DNA of 64,000 nucleotides from Myxococcus xanthus (GCF_900106535.1 NZ_FNOH01000001.1:868001-932000); one strand, 5' to 3'. Shown: positions 1 through 9,258, numbered from the stretch's first letter. The notes: generated from the letters alone by a model not told the origin. Translations and numbers: made by a program.

Positions 1-6
1 GCGGGC

Positions 7-1230
7 GTGTCCGAGGACGAAGCCGGCCTTTCTTCGACCGACGCGCAGTCACAAGAAGGCGCCTCGTCGGAGCTGCCCGTGCTCTCCACCGAGGATGTGG
101 GGCACGAGGAAGCCGCGCCGAGCATCGCCGACGTCGACACGCATCCGCGCATCCACCGCCCGTCGCGAACCGAACGCCACGACGACACCCAGCCCCGCGT
201 CGCACATAACGCCGACACGGACCCTCGCGTCACCCGCCATGACGACACGCATCCGCGCGTGGTGCTGGACGCAGGCCTCTTCAAAGATGTGGATGGCTCC
301 GAGGACGAGGAGCGGTCCGGCGTCTCCCGGCCCAGGCCTCGGCGGGCCCGGCCATCTTCGCCGGGGATGGCACCGGCCAGCACCGCGCGCAGGACAGGTT
401 CCGTCTCCGCCGTGCGTCCCACCGCGCCCGCCCCCGTCGTGACGGACGAAGAAGAGGACGAAAGCGACGACGATGTCCGCGTCTCCCTCACGCCCAACGA
501 GGAGACGCGGCGCACGACGATGCCCGTCCGCCCGGAGACGCGCTCGGCTGAGCGCATCGCGAAGGAGGACACCCGCCGCACGACGATGCCCGAACGCCCC
601 GAGCGTCGCCGCAAGGGCCCACTGGTGCTCGTGCTGGTGTTGCTGTTCTTCATCCTCGCCGTGGTCGGAGCCTTCTTCCTGGCCCCCCCGGAGCTCCGCG
701 CCCAGGTGCTGAGCCAGTTCATGCCGGAGCAACCCGAAGGGCCGCCGCCCGCGCAGCCCCTGCGTCCCTCCGCTCCCGACGAGGCGCTGGCGGGCAAGGC
801 TGCCAACGAGAACGGCCCGCCTCCGGAGGGGGACGCGGCGCAGGCTCCGGGAACCCCCGCGCCCGACGTCGTGCCGCCAACCGGTGCCACGGAAGGCAGA
901 GGCTCGCTCGACGACTCCTTCCTCGCGCCGCTGGACGCGCAGCAGAAGACCACCGAGGCTCCCGAGAAGCGCGCGGCGCCGGTCCGCAAGATTCGCTCCG
1001 CGCGCTCCCGTCAGCTCACCGTGCTGGAGAGGGAGTGGCGCGAGACGAACGCGCTCTTCAACCAGCTCAACTCGGAGCATTCGTGCGTGGTGCTCGGCCT
1101 CTGGTGCACGCGGTACGCCGAGGTGAAGAGCGAGGTGGAGGCCGCGGGTAGCGGCGAAAACCCGGAAGCGCTGCGCAAGGTCCGGGCGATGAAGCGCTTC
1201 CTGCTGCAGAAGCAGAAGGAGCTGTACTAG
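7..1230 (+). CDS. acidic single-pass membrane protein of unknown function, 5' end possibly cut
   Basis: I do not recognise this 407-residue protein. The first ~200 residues are acidic, low in complexity and probably disordered. They hold four copies of a D-T-x-P-R-[VI] motif between about residues 44 and 85, then two copies of an [ED]-T-R-R-T-T-M-P motif near residues 170-196. A basic stretch leads into one hydrophobic segment at about residues 205-226, so the repeats are probably cytoplasmic. A Pro/Ala-rich linker follows, then a more ordered C-terminal domain of about 75 residues with two cysteines. The frame is open to the window edge, so the GTG at 7 may not be the true start. The ABC ATPase follows 4 bases after the stop, so the two are probably cotranscribed. 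Confidence 0.7.
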   Translation: MSEDEAGLSSTDAQSQEGASSELPVLSTEDVGHEEAAPSIADVDTHPRIHRPSRTERHDDTQPRVAHNADTDPRVTRHDDTHPRVVLDAGLFKDVDGSEDEERSGVSRPRPRRARPSSPGMAPASTARRTGSVSAVRPTAPAPVVTDEEEDESDDDVRVSLTPNEETRRTTMPVRPETRSAERIAKEDTRRTTMPERPERRRKGPLVLVLVLLFFILAVVGAFFLAPPELRAQVLSQFMPEQPEGPPPAQPLRPSAPDEALAGKAANENGPPPEGDAAQAPGTPAPDVVPPTGATEGRGSLDDSFLAPLDAQQKTTEAPEKRAAPVRKIRSARSRQLTVLEREWRETNALFNQLNSEHSCVVLGLWCTRYAEVKSEVEAAGSGENPEALRKVRAMKRFLLQKQKELY

Positions 1231-1234
1231 TCCC

Positions 1235-2017
1235 GTGGAGCCCCTGCTTGTCACCCGGGCGCTGGTCGCGGGCTACGGTCCTCGTCCCATCTTGCATGGT
1301 GTGGCGTGCGAGGTCCGGCCCGGTGAGCTGTGGGCGGTGCTCGGCCCCAACGGCACGGGCAAGAGCACGCTGCTGCGCGCGGTGCTGGGCCTGGGGCCCT
1401 GGACGCGCGGAGAAGTCCGCCTGCTGGGCCGCGAGCGCGCCGCCTGGGAGCCCCGAGCGCTCGCCCGCAAGGTGGCTTGGGTGCCGCAGACCATCGAATC
1501 CACGGAGGGCTTCAGCGGCCTGGAACTGGTGTTGATGGGCCGCAGTCCGCACCTGGGCCTCTGGGGTCTGCCGTCCGCGGCCGACGTGGCGCTCGCGCGG
1601 GAGGTGATGACGGAGCTCGGCATTGCGCACCTGTCCGAGCGGCCCGCGGAGGCCCTCTCTGGAGGCGAGCGCCGGATGTTGATGCTGGCGCGAGGACTGG
1701 TGCAGCAGCCCGAGTTGTTGCTGCTGGATGAGCCCACCGCCTTCCTGGACGTGGCCCACCAGGTGGGCTCGCTCGACCGCGTGCGCGCGCGCGTGGACGC
1801 GGGGCTGGGCGCGGTGGCGGTGCTGCATGACGTGAACCTCGCCGCCGCCTTCGCCACCCACGTGCTGCTCCTCCGGGATGGCCAGGTGCTCGCGCAGGGG
1901 CCGGCGAACGAGGTGCTGGAGCGTGGCTCCCTGGAAACGCTCTACGGGCTGCCCATGGAAACCGCGCTGGCTCCGTCCGGCGCCCGGCTCTTCGCGCCCC
2001 GAGCACCCTCGCGCTGA
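1235..2017 (+). CDS. ABC transporter ATP-binding protein, iron-siderophore/cobalamin type
   Basis: The 260-residue protein is a complete ABC ATPase of the FecE/BtuD/FhuC class. Walker A is GPNGTGKST near residue 34, the signature is LSGGERR, Walker B is LLLLDEPTAFLD, and a switch histidine lies in LHDVN. It would power import of an iron chelate or a corrinoid from the periplasm. No permease or binding protein is visible downstream, so the partner subunits would have to lie before the window or elsewhere. It starts with GTG and follows the previous stop by 4 bases; an AAGGAG lies about 16 bases upstream inside that gene. The substrate cannot be told from this subunit alone. Confidence 0.85.
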   Translation: MEPLLVTRALVAGYGPRPILHGVACEVRPGELWAVLGPNGTGKSTLLRAVLGLGPWTRGEVRLLGRERAAWEPRALARKVAWVPQTIESTEGFSGLELVLMGRSPHLGLWGLPSAADVALAREVMTELGIAHLSERPAEALSGGERRMLMLARGLVQQPELLLLDEPTAFLDVAHQVGSLDRVRARVDAGLGAVAVLHDVNLAAAFATHVLLLRDGQVLAQGPANEVLERGSLETLYGLPMETALAPSGARLFAPRAPSR

Positions 2018-2086
2018 ACCTTCTTCGCCCCCCGGACGCCGGACAGTTGACCGGACGTGCCGGGCGGGAAAGCCTGGACCGCCAAC

Positions 2087-4324
2087 ATGTCCCGCTACGC
2101 CATCGCCATCTTCGCCAGTGCGTTCCTCCTGTTCGGCGTGCAACCCCTGGTGGGGCGCTATTCGCTGCCGTGGTACGGCGGAACGCCCGGCGTGTGGACG
2201 GCGTGCATGTTGTTCTTCCAGGCGGTGCTGCTGGGGGGCTACGCGTACGCGCACGGACTCGCCTCGCGGCTGGCACCTCGCACGCAAGCCCGCGTCCACC
2301 TGGGACTGCTAGCGGTGGCGGTGCTGCTGCTGGGCGCACGTGCGTTGCTGGCGGGCTCGCCGGTGGCACCCGGGCCTGAATGGCGTCCGGAGGGCACCGC
2401 GCTGGCCGTGCCCCGGCTGCTGGCGATGCTGGCGGTCACCATCGGCCTGCCTTTCTTCGTGCTGAGCACCACCGGTCCGTTGCTCCAGTCGTGGTTCGCC
2501 CGCGCGCGGCCGGGCCGCTCGCCCTATCCGCTCTATGCGCTGTCCAACGCGGGCTCGCTGCTGGCGCTGCTCGGCTATCCCTTCCTGGTGGAGCCGTGGG
2601 TGGGACGCGGCGCCCAGGCGTGGGGCTGGGGCGTGGGCTTCGTCTTCTTCGCCGTGGCCTGCGCGGTGTGCGCGCTGGACGTGATGAAGCAGCCGGACAC
2701 GGCGCCCGTCGCCACGGCCGCGCCCGTGACGGCCACGCCGCTGACGGAAGGCGCCGGGGGAGAGGCCGGCGCGGAGGTGGCACGCCCCACCGTGCGCGCC
2801 ACGATGACGTGGCTGGGCCTGAGCACCTGCGCGTCGGTGCTGCTGCTGGCAACGACGAACCAGCTCTCACAGGACGTGGCGGCCGGCCCCTTCCTCTGGG
2901 TGCTGCCCCTGGCCGTCTACCTGCTGACCTTCATCCTCGCCTTCTCCCGCGAGTCCTTCTACTCGCGGACCGTCTACGCGGTGCTGCTCATCGCCTCGGG
3001 CGCGGGCGTGGCGCACGCGCAGACGCAGGGGCCGCAGTCGTCGCTCGCGCTCCAGCTGGCCGCGTACTCCGTGGCCCTCTTCGCGGGCAGCATGGTGTGC
3101 CACGGCGAGCTGTACCGGCTGCGCCCACCGCCGCGCCACCTCAGCGCCTTCTACCTGTGGGTGTCCGCGGGCGGTGTGCTGGGCGGGCTGCTCATCAGCG
3201 TGCTGGCCCCCGCCGTCTTCAGCGCCTACTGGGAGTACCCCTTGTCGCTGGGCGCGTGCTGCGTCGTCGCGTTGGTGGGCATTGCGAAAGAGGCGGGCGA
3301 AGCGACGCGGACGCAGCGGCTGCAGCGCGTCCTGCGCGGCGCCATGCTGCTCCTGGTGGCCGGACACCTGACGTACACCATGGCCCGCGAGCAGGGCCGC
3401 GCGCGCTTCGCCTCGCGCAACTTCTTCGGCGTGGTGCGGGTGATGGAGCAGGGCGTGGGCTCACCGGAGGACCACCGCTTCACGCTGCTGCATGGCGCCA
3501 TCACCCACGGGCTCCAGTACGTGACGCCCGAGCGCAGGGGCGTGCCCACGACGTATTACACGCCAGAGGCGGGCCTGGGACTGGCCATCGCCGAGCATCG
3601 CCGGCTGCGCGAAGCCGTGGGGCTGCCCGCGGGGCTTCGCGTGGGCGTGCTGGGGCTGGGGGTGGGCACCAGCGCCGCGTTGCTCGAGGCGGAGGACACC
3701 GGGCGCTTCTACGAAATCGACCCCGCGGTCATCGCGCTGGCGCAGGGCGAGGGCGGCTACTTCTCCTTCCTGGGAGACACGCCGGCGAAGGTGGAGCTGG
3801 TGGAGGGGGACGCGCGCATCTCCCTGGAGCGGGAGCTGGAGACGGGCGGCGCGCAGGGCTTCGACGTACTCGCGCTGGACACCTTCTCTTCCGACGCGGT
3901 GCCGGTGCACCTGCTCACCCAGGAGGCGGTGGCGCTCTACCGCGCGCACCTGGCGCCCCATGGCGTGCTGGCGCTGCACATCAGCAACGTCCACCTGGAC
4001 CTAGTGCCGCTGACGCTGGCTCACGCGCGGGCCCTGGGGCTGCATGCGGCGCTGGTGGTCAACGAGACGCAAGGGGACGCGCTGCGCAGCAACTGGATGG
4101 TGCTGAGCCCGGACCGCGAGTTCTCCTGGGGACCCACCTTCACCCGGGCCTCCGCGCGCGTGCGCCGGCTGGGCCTGCGGGAGGACCCCGACTTCACGTG
4201 GACGGACGAGAAGAGCAGCGTGCTGCACGTGCTCCGCCGCGGCAGGCCCTCGGCGAGCGTCAAGGACGTGGAGGCGTCCTCCGGCCCGCCTGGCCCCGCG
4301 TCCGCCCAGCCCGGGACGGAGTGA
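2087..4324 (+). CDS. multi-pass membrane protein with C-terminal spermidine-synthase-like domain
   Basis: The first ~430 residues form ten or more hydrophobic segments. The last ~250 residues are a Rossmann methyltransferase/aminopropyltransferase-like domain with the nucleotide loop LGLGVGTSAALLE, an acidic residue in YEIDPAV, and a LALDTFSSDAVP motif where spermidine synthases keep their catalytic aspartate region. Fused spermidine-synthase/transporter-like proteins of this length are common in proteobacteria, but their reaction is mostly unknown. The ATG at 2087 (MSRYAIAIFASAFLLFG) is preferred because it opens directly into the first membrane segment; a GTG at 2057 is an in-frame alternative. 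The gene converges on the next one with one base between stop codons. Polyamine synthesis itself is not shown. Confidence 0.8.
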   Translation: MSRYAIAIFASAFLLFGVQPLVGRYSLPWYGGTPGVWTACMLFFQAVLLGGYAYAHGLASRLAPRTQARVHLGLLAVAVLLLGARALLAGSPVAPGPEWRPEGTALAVPRLLAMLAVTIGLPFFVLSTTGPLLQSWFARARPGRSPYPLYALSNAGSLLALLGYPFLVEPWVGRGAQAWGWGVGFVFFAVACAVCALDVMKQPDTAPVATAAPVTATPLTEGAGGEAGAEVARPTVRATMTWLGLSTCASVLLLATTNQLSQDVAAGPFLWVLPLAVYLLTFILAFSRESFYSRTVYAVLLIASGAGVAHAQTQGPQSSLALQLAAYSVALFAGSMVCHGELYRLRPPPRHLSAFYLWVSAGGVLGGLLISVLAPAVFSAYWEYPLSLGACCVVALVGIAKEAGEATRTQRLQRVLRGAMLLLVAGHLTYTMAREQGRARFASRNFFGVVRVMEQGVGSPEDHRFTLLHGAITHGLQYVTPERRGVPTTYYTPEAGLGLAIAEHRRLREAVGLPAGLRVGVLGLGVGTSAALLEAEDTGRFYEIDPAVIALAQGEGGYFSFLGDTPAKVELVEGDARISLERELETGGAQGFDVLALDTFSSDAVPVHLLTQEAVALYRAHLAPHGVLALHISNVHLDLVPLTLAHARALGLHAALVVNETQGDALRSNWMVLSPDREFSWGPTFTRASARVRRLGLREDPDFTWTDEKSSVLHVLRRGRPSASVKDVEASSGPPGPASAQPGTE

Positions 4325-4325
4325 C

Positions 4326-5096
4326 TCAGGCGCGCGGCATCGCCTGGGGGCCGGAGGTTGCGACGGCGCTCAGGTCGAGCGCCACCAGCATCACCAGCAC
4401 CCCGCAGGGAATCGCCAGGGTGGCCGCGCCGAGCCGGGCGAAGAGCATCGGCCCCAGCGTGCACCCGCCCAGGAAGGCGGAGCCGAGCCCCAGGTGCAGC
4501 CGGGTCCGCTCGAATTCAACAGCGGTGGGCAGCGCCCAGAGACGGCGTCGCAGGCCCAGCAAGCCCTGGCCCCGCGTTCCCTCGCGCAGCCAGGAACCCA
4601 GCCGCACCACCTGGATGCCGATGTCGGTGAGGATGCCGGTGATGTGCGTGGTGCGCACCACGGCGCCAGAGACGCGGGTGACGAGCGCGTTCTGGAGCCC
4701 CATGGCATAGGCCAGGCCCCACATGAGCGTCGGCTCGTGTGTACTGGGGTGGTACGACAGCCAGGCGCCGATGCCGCCCAGCGTGAGCGCCTCCAGCAGC
4801 AGCGCGGAGGAGTGGCGGCCCCGGGGGCGCTGGCGTGAGGCCTCCAGCAGCACCGACGCGGACACGGCGCCCACCACGAAGGACAGCAGGAGCTGCGCGG
4901 CCAGCCAGGCCAGGGCCACGTTGCCCGAGGCCAGGGACTCTCCCAGCGTGGCCATGCTTCCGGACATGTGCGACGTGTGCAGGCCCAGCGCCACGAAGCC
5001 CGTGGTATTCACCAGGCCCGCCACGCCCGCGAGCAGCAGTGACAGCAGTGTGTAGGCTCGCCGGTTCCCGGGAGACGATTCCGATGAGAAGGGCAT
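4326..5096 (-). CDS. YoaK family (DUF1275) membrane protein
   Basis: A 256-residue protein with about six membrane segments. It carries the family's diagnostic T-H-I-T-G-x-L-T-D-I-G stretch near the middle and an early VNTTGFVALG followed by HTSHMSGSMA. The family's function is unestablished; transport has been suggested. The ATG at 5096 gives a short charged N-terminus before the first helix. A GTG at 5117 is an alternative with GAGG three bases upstream. An 8-bp perfect hairpin (5103-5128) lies immediately before the ATG, so the start may be masked in RNA or the GTG may be the real start. Confidence 0.82.
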   Translation of the reverse strand: MPFSSESSPGNRRAYTLLSLLLAGVAGLVNTTGFVALGLHTSHMSGSMATLGESLASGNVALAWLAAQLLLSFVVGAVSASVLLEASRQRPRGRHSSALLLEALTLGGIGAWLSYHPSTHEPTLMWGLAYAMGLQNALVTRVSGAVVRTTHITGILTDIGIQVVRLGSWLREGTRGQGLLGLRRRLWALPTAVEFERTRLHLGLGSAFLGGCTLGPMLFARLGAATLAIPCGVLVMLVALDLSAVATSGPQAMPRA

Positions 5097-5102
5097 CGCA
5101 AT

Positions 5103-5128
5103 GCCCGAGGCTAACACCTGCCTCGGGC
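5103..5128 (-). promoter_or_regulatory. hairpin at the translation start of the YoaK family gene
   Basis: GCCCGAGG at 5103-5110 pairs perfectly with CCTCGGGC at 5121-5128 around a 10-base loop. On the minus strand it lies between the HIT gene stop (5143) and the ATG at 5096, with only six bases between stem and ATG. It could end HIT transcription or control translation of the YoaK gene. There is no U-run after it, so a simple terminator is less likely. Confidence 0.45.
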
Positions 5129-5142
5129 AGAGGGGGGCGGAA

Positions 5143-5493
5143 CTAACCCGGCGGCCAGCCCAGCGGGCGCCCGGCCAGCAGGTGCAGGTGGATGTGGAAG
5201 ACCGTCTGGCCGGCGTGCGCATGGGTGTTCATCACCACCCGGTAGCCGTCGCTCGGGTCCGCGTGCCCGCGCTCCTGGGCCACCTTGGCGGCCGCGATGA
5301 AGAGGTGGCCCACCAACTCGCGGTCCTCCGTCGTGATGTCGTTCACGGTGGGGATGTGCTTGTGGGGGATGAAGAGCACGTGGGTGGGGGCCTGGGGATT
5401 GATGTCCTCGAAGGCCACGCACACGTCGTCGCGGTAGACCACCTTGGCGGGGATGAGCCCGTCGCGAATCTTGCAGAAGAGACAGTCGGACAT
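5143..5493 (-). CDS. HIT family nucleotide-binding protein
   Basis: A 116-residue histidine-triad protein, the usual length for HinT-type enzymes. It starts MSDCLFCKI, with the N-terminal cysteines common in this group, has the FEDINPQAPTHVLFIPHKH segment, and ends with the active triad FHIHLHLLAGR. HinT-type proteins hydrolyse adenosine phosphoramidates and acyl-adenylates in the cytoplasm. The ATG at 5493 is chosen because the homologous part begins there and the longer reading frame upstream looks random. It is divergent from hprK with 192 bases between them. Confidence 0.92.
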   Translation of the reverse strand: MSDCLFCKIRDGLIPAKVVYRDDVCVAFEDINPQAPTHVLFIPHKHIPTVNDITTEDRELVGHLFIAAAKVAQERGHADPSDGYRVVMNTHAHAGQTVFHIHLHLLAGRPLGWPPG

Positions 5494-5685
5494 GTTTTCC
5501 GGCTTACCAGCGGCCGGAGCCCCGCGGAATGGCTTCCGTGGCCTTCCGTTGCCTGCCGGAACCCGCATTTTGCCTCCCGGTGGGGCGGTCGGGCCCCGGG
5601 TCTCCTACCTGGGCCCCTCTCGTTGAGGGCCCAAGGAAGGCAGTCCCCCTCAAAGGGCCCCACCGGTGATATCCACGCCCTGACG

Positions 5686-6651
5686 ATGAAATCCATCCGC
5701 ATCTCCCAACTCCTCGAGGACCGCGACTACGACATGCGGCTCAGTCTCGTCGCCGGCGGCGGCGGGCTGTCGCGCATTGTCGTGTCCTCGCGCATCCAGA
5801 AGCCGGGGCTGGCGCTTGCGGGCTTCACCGAGCACCTGCATCCGCACCGCGTCCAGGTGTTCGGCAACACGGAGATTTCGTACCTGGCCACGCTGCCGGA
5901 AGCGCGGCAGCGCGAGTCGCTGGCGCAGCTCTTCGGCGAGGAGGAGCTGGCGTGCGTGGTGGTGACCAAGGACCTGGACATTCCCCAGGCCCTCGTCTCC
6001 GCGTGTGAAGGCGCGGGGCTGGCGCTGATGAAGACGCCGTTGCTCTCCAGTGACTTCATCATGCGGGTGCAGACCTTCCTGGAAGAGGCCCTCACCGAGT
6101 CCAGCAGCCTGCACGGGGTGTTGATGGACGTGTTCGGCGTGGGCATCTTGCTGCTGGGCAAGAGCGGCATCGGCAAGAGCGAGATTGCCCTGGACCTGGT
6201 GATGCGGGCCCACCGCCTGGTCGCGGACGACATCGTGGACGTCACCCGCCGCAAGGGGGCCGTCTACGGCGCTGGCAACCCGGTCATCAAGCACCACATG
6301 GAGATTCGCGGCCTGGGCATCATCAACATCAAGGACCTGTTCGGCGTGGCCGCCATCCGCGAACAGAAGAAAATCGAGCTGGTCATCGAGCTCCAGGAGT
6401 GGGACCCCCACCAGGAGTATGATCGGCTGGGCGTGGAGGACAGGCATCTGCAGATTGTGGGGGTGGACATCCCCCTGTCGGTGGTGCCCGTTCGTCCGGG
6501 CCGCAACATGGCGACCATCATCGAGGTCGCCGCGCGTAATCAGTTGCTAAAGCTACAGGGCCACCACTCGGCGAGAGAGTTCGCCGAGCGACTCAACCGG
6601 GCCATCGCCGAAGGGGCGATGCGCCGTACCCTGGGAGAAGAGGTCGAGTGA
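5686..6651 (+). CDS. hprK: HPr kinase/phosphorylase
   Basis: A 321-residue protein matching the family's length. The N-terminal regulatory domain is followed by the catalytic domain, with His143 in [10 protein letters not shown], Walker [10 protein letters not shown] at residues 158-166, DDIVD, and the signature [16 protein letters not shown] near residue 207. It phosphorylates and dephosphorylates the conserved serine of HPr in the cytoplasm. A matching HPr is encoded at 41828. ATG 5686 is chosen because the family N-terminus ([12 protein letters not shown]) starts there. The stop overlaps the start of rapZ by four bases, so the two genes are translationally coupled, an order widely conserved in proteobacteria. 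Confidence 0.95.
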   Translation: MKSIRISQLLEDRDYDMRLSLVAGGGGLSRIVVSSRIQKPGLALAGFTEHLHPHRVQVFGNTEISYLATLPEARQRESLAQLFGEEELACVVVTKDLDIPQALVSACEGAGLALMKTPLLSSDFIMRVQTFLEEALTESSSLHGVLMDVFGVGILLLGKSGIGKSEIALDLVMRAHRLVADDIVDVTRRKGAVYGAGNPVIKHHMEIRGLGIINIKDLFGVAAIREQKKIELVIELQEWDPHQEYDRLGVEDRHLQIVGVDIPLSVVPVRPGRNMATIIEVAARNQLLKLQGHHSAREFAERLNRAIAEGAMRRTLGEEVE

Positions 6652-7511
6652 CCGCCCCCGCGAAACAGATCGTCATCATCACCGGCATGTCCGGGTCCGG
6701 TAAGTCCACCGCCATCCGCGCGTTGGAGGATTCGGGCTTCTTCTGTATCGACAACCTGCCGGTGTTGCTCTTGCCCAAGCTCACGGAGCTGGCGGGCGGC
6801 GGCCACTTCGAGCGCATGGCGCTGGTGGTGGACGTCCGCGAAGGCGTCTTCCTCAAGGACGCGCCTCGCATCCTCGCCGAGGTCCGCCGCGCCGGGCACC
6901 AGGTGGAAGTGCTCTTCCTGGACGCCAGCGACGACAGCCTCATCCGCCGCTTCAGCGAGACGCGCCGCCGCCACCCGCTGGCGCCCAACGGCACCGTCGC
7001 CGAGGGCATCAAGGCGGAGCGCCAGGCGCTGCGTGACTTGCGCGAGCTGGCCGACCAGGTCATCGACTCGTCCACGCTGAACGTGCATGACTTGAAGCGC
7101 ATGGTGCAGGCGCGCTTCAGCCCGGAGCCCGCCGCGGGCCCCAGCCTGTCCATCATGTCGTTCGGCTACCGCTACGGCGTGCCGCCCCAGGCGGACCTCG
7201 TCCTGGACGTGCGCTTCCTGCCCAATCCGTACTTCGTTCCGGAGATGAAGGGGCTCACGGGCAAGGTGCCGAAGGTGGCGGCCTACGTGCTGGAGCGTGA
7301 GGAGACGCAGCAGTTCCTCGAGAAGGTCGTGGACCTCTGCCGCTTCCTCTTCCCTCGCTACCAGAAGGAGGGGAAGGCGTACCTCACCGTGGCCCTGGGC
7401 TGCACCGGTGGCAAGCACCGCTCCGTCGCCATCGCCGCCGAGCTCACCCAGCGCCTGACGGACGAAGACACCCGCGTCCAGCTCTGGGACCGGGACATCG
7501 AGAAGGAATAG
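6648..7511 (+). CDS. rapZ: RapZ family nucleotide-binding protein
   Basis: A 287-residue protein, close to the usual ~285 of the family. Walker [10 protein letters not shown] is near residue 13, followed by the family stretch [12 protein letters not shown]. The C-terminal half has [25 protein letters not shown] and [12 protein letters not shown]. In E. coli RapZ delivers a small RNA to RNase E to control glucosamine-6-phosphate synthase; in myxobacteria the target is unknown. It starts with GTG inside the hprK stop codon. The pairing with hprK ties it to PTS and amino-sugar control. Confidence 0.95.
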   Translation: MTAPAKQIVIITGMSGSGKSTAIRALEDSGFFCIDNLPVLLLPKLTELAGGGHFERMALVVDVREGVFLKDAPRILAEVRRAGHQVEVLFLDASDDSLIRRFSETRRRHPLAPNGTVAEGIKAERQALRDLRELADQVIDSSTLNVHDLKRMVQARFSPEPAAGPSLSIMSFGYRYGVPPQADLVLDVRFLPNPYFVPEMKGLTGKVPKVAAYVLEREETQQFLEKVVDLCRFLFPRYQKEGKAYLTVALGCTGGKHRSVAIAAELTQRLTDEDTRVQLWDRDIEKE

Positions 7512-7585
7512 CGCCGCCAAATTGCAATGTAACTGTGTTGCAGTTTGCTCCAGTTGAATGCTGGACAAGGACTCTGTCAGCTTTT

Positions 7586-7616
7586 GGAGAGGTGGGGATG
7601 AGTCCCCATCCTCTCC
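7586..7616 (+). promoter_or_regulatory. strong stem-loop in the leader of the lipoprotein gene
   Basis: GGAGAGG-TGGGGA (7586-7598) pairs with TCCCCA-CCTCTCC (7603-7616) around a TGAG tetraloop with a single bulged T at 7609, giving 13 base pairs. It lies between rapZ and the ATG at 7633. There is no trailing T-run on the plus strand, so it may control translation or stability of the lipoprotein message, or weakly end rapZ transcription. Confidence 0.5.
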
Positions 7617-7632
7617 GTACTGGAGTCCCGAC

Positions 7633-8235
7633 ATGCGAGTCTTCAAGTCCGCCGTCTGGTGTTGTGCCGCCGTGTCCCTGGCCGCTTGTGGCGCCCCTGA
7701 AGAGGCCCCCGAGCAGGAGGCGCTGGCGCAGCAGGAGGCCGCGCTGGTGACCGGCACCACGCAGGGCTGTACGTACACCATCTCCTCCGTGCCGGTGCCC
7801 GGCTCCATGCCTCCAAGCCTGGACATCGTCGTGACACGCGCGGCGTCCGGCACGTGCGCCCATGGCGCGGGCAGCGTGACGCTGGGAAGGTCCTACAACA
7901 CCCCGTACCTCGCGCTCCTGGCCAACAGCTACGGCGTGGCCACGGCCTTCTCGTACAAGCCCACGCCCAGTGGCAGCTCGATGAATCGCTGTCAGGTGAA
8001 CCACATCGACCCGGCGACGCTCGACATGGTCCGCTCGCATGACATCGTCGTCATGTACGGGACGAACCATGTGAGCTCCTGCGCGCTGGACCAGACGGAC
8101 GGCGGCGCGACGCTGGTCGTCTACGGGACGAAGGGGGGCCCGCTGCCGGGTGAGGTGGGCAACCGCCCCAACTACGTGGCCACGTATTACGACTTCTTCA
8201 CCAGCACCACGCCGCCTGTCTATTACACCTACTGA
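7633..8235 (+). CDS. predicted secreted lipoprotein of unknown function
   Basis: A 200-residue protein with a type II signal peptide: MRVFKSAVWCCAAVSLAACG, lipobox SLAAC. The mature part is acidic at first, then Ser/Thr/Tyr/Gly-rich and mostly beta-like, with four cysteines that could form disulfides. It ends in an aromatic YYTY. I recognise no domain. The ATG at 7633 fits the signal peptide and has CTGGAG eleven bases upstream. It stands alone between rapZ and a convergent gene 21 bases away, behind a strong leader hairpin. Confidence 0.75.
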   Translation: MRVFKSAVWCCAAVSLAACGAPEEAPEQEALAQQEAALVTGTTQGCTYTISSVPVPGSMPPSLDIVVTRAASGTCAHGAGSVTLGRSYNTPYLALLANSYGVATAFSYKPTPSGSSMNRCQVNHIDPATLDMVRSHDIVVMYGTNHVSSCALDQTDGGATLVVYGTKGGPLPGEVGNRPNYVATYYDFFTSTTPPVYYTY

Positions 8236-8256
8236 GACAGGTTCCGGGCGCGCGCC

Positions 8257-9258
8257 TCAGCTCGACTCGCCCAGGCTGAGGCGCTTACTGCCCACGCCGT
8301 TCCTGTCCGCGAAGGACGCCGTGCGCTCGCGGTTGAGGTGGGCCAGGGCGTCACGCTCCTTCTGTCCGCCCACGCCCGTGCGGTTCTCCAGCGCGAAGAT
8401 GCCGCCGCTGCCGTGGTGCTCCTTGCCGGCCTGGACGGCGCTCTCCAAGTCCCTGGCGGACACCCAGTACTCGCCATTGACGGGGTCCTTCACGCGGAAC
8501 AAGTCGTCCGACGTGTCGGCCGTCCCGTTGCTGTTGACGCCGTCGATGGTGACCCAGTGGAGCTGGCCCGGCCCGCCGCGCCGCTGCTCGGGCGCGAGCG
8601 CGCCATTGAGGATGGCATTGGCATCCACGAGCGCCAGGCCGAACTGACCAGCCTTCATCATCTTGCTCGTCGCCGCCGCGTCGAAGTCGGCGAAGCCGTC
8701 CGTGACTTCGATGCCCATGCCCCCCAACGCGGTCGCCATCTCCGTGGGCGTGGCGCCATCATCCAGGTTGACGTCCACCGGGGCGTGGACGGACCGGGCG
8801 CCGCTGACCTGCGACGCGCGCTCGCGGACCGTCTCTCGCTCCTGCTTCTCGCACAGCGTGCCCTTCGTCACGCTGCGGCTCGCCCGGCTCAGGAAGGCCA
8901 GCGTCGCCTCGCCGCAGCCCGTGTCCGAGTTCTGAGCGATGACCGACGCGGTGGGCGCCCAGCCCTTGTCGGCCTGCGCCTGCGCCGCTTCATTCTCTGG
9001 GGCCAGGTCTCGCAGGAAGGGAAGCTCGCTGGTCCCCGTGGCGTCCGGCACCGACAGCCGCGGCACGCCTTTGGCCGCGGGCTTCGTGTCCTGGAAAGTG
9101 TCCCGCTCCGGACGGGGCGTCGCCGGGGCCGGGCTGCTCACCGGCCTGGCGAGCGACGTCTCCATGGGCGTCCTGGCGTCCTTCAACACGACCGGCTGGA
9201 TGGGCTTGGACAGGGCCTGGGGCGCTGAGTTGAACACGGTGGTGACAATCCTGGTCAC
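8257..9258 (-). CDS. candidate papain-like/C39-like cysteine peptidase-type protein
   Basis: A 333-residue protein with a Pro/Ala/Thr-rich, probably disordered first ~90 residues and an ordered C-terminal half. In that half a cysteine in DTGCGEATLAFL, a histidine in LHWVTIDGVN and an aspartate/asparagine in VKDPVNGEYW occur in the order and context of C39/papain-fold peptidases. The fold assignment is inference and activity is unproven. It has no clear signal peptide. GTG at 9258 is the chosen start because GGGAGG lies eight bases upstream on the minus strand; longer reading frames cross that site. It is divergent from the kinase at 9375, sharing a 116-base promoter region. Confidence 0.7.
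   Translation of the reverse strand: MTRIVTTVFNSAPQALSKPIQPVVLKDARTPMETSLARPVSSPAPATPRPERDTFQDTKPAAKGVPRLSVPDATGTSELPFLRDLAPENEAAQAQADKGWAPTASVIAQNSDTGCGEATLAFLSRASRSVTKGTLCEKQERETVRERASQVSGARSVHAPVDVNLDDGATPTEMATALGGMGIEVTDGFADFDAAATSKMMKAGQFGLALVDANAILNGALAPEQRRGGPGQLHWVTIDGVNSNGTADTSDDLFRVKDPVNGEYWVSARDLESAVQAGKEHHGSGGIFALENRTGVGGQKERDALAHLNRERTASFADRNGVGSKRLSLGESS

Noticed and set aside
2380-4710. 776-codon plus-strand frame overlapping the spermidine-synthase-like gene
   Set aside because: It is a shifted frame of the membrane protein gene and is Arg/Gly/Ala-rich with no domain.
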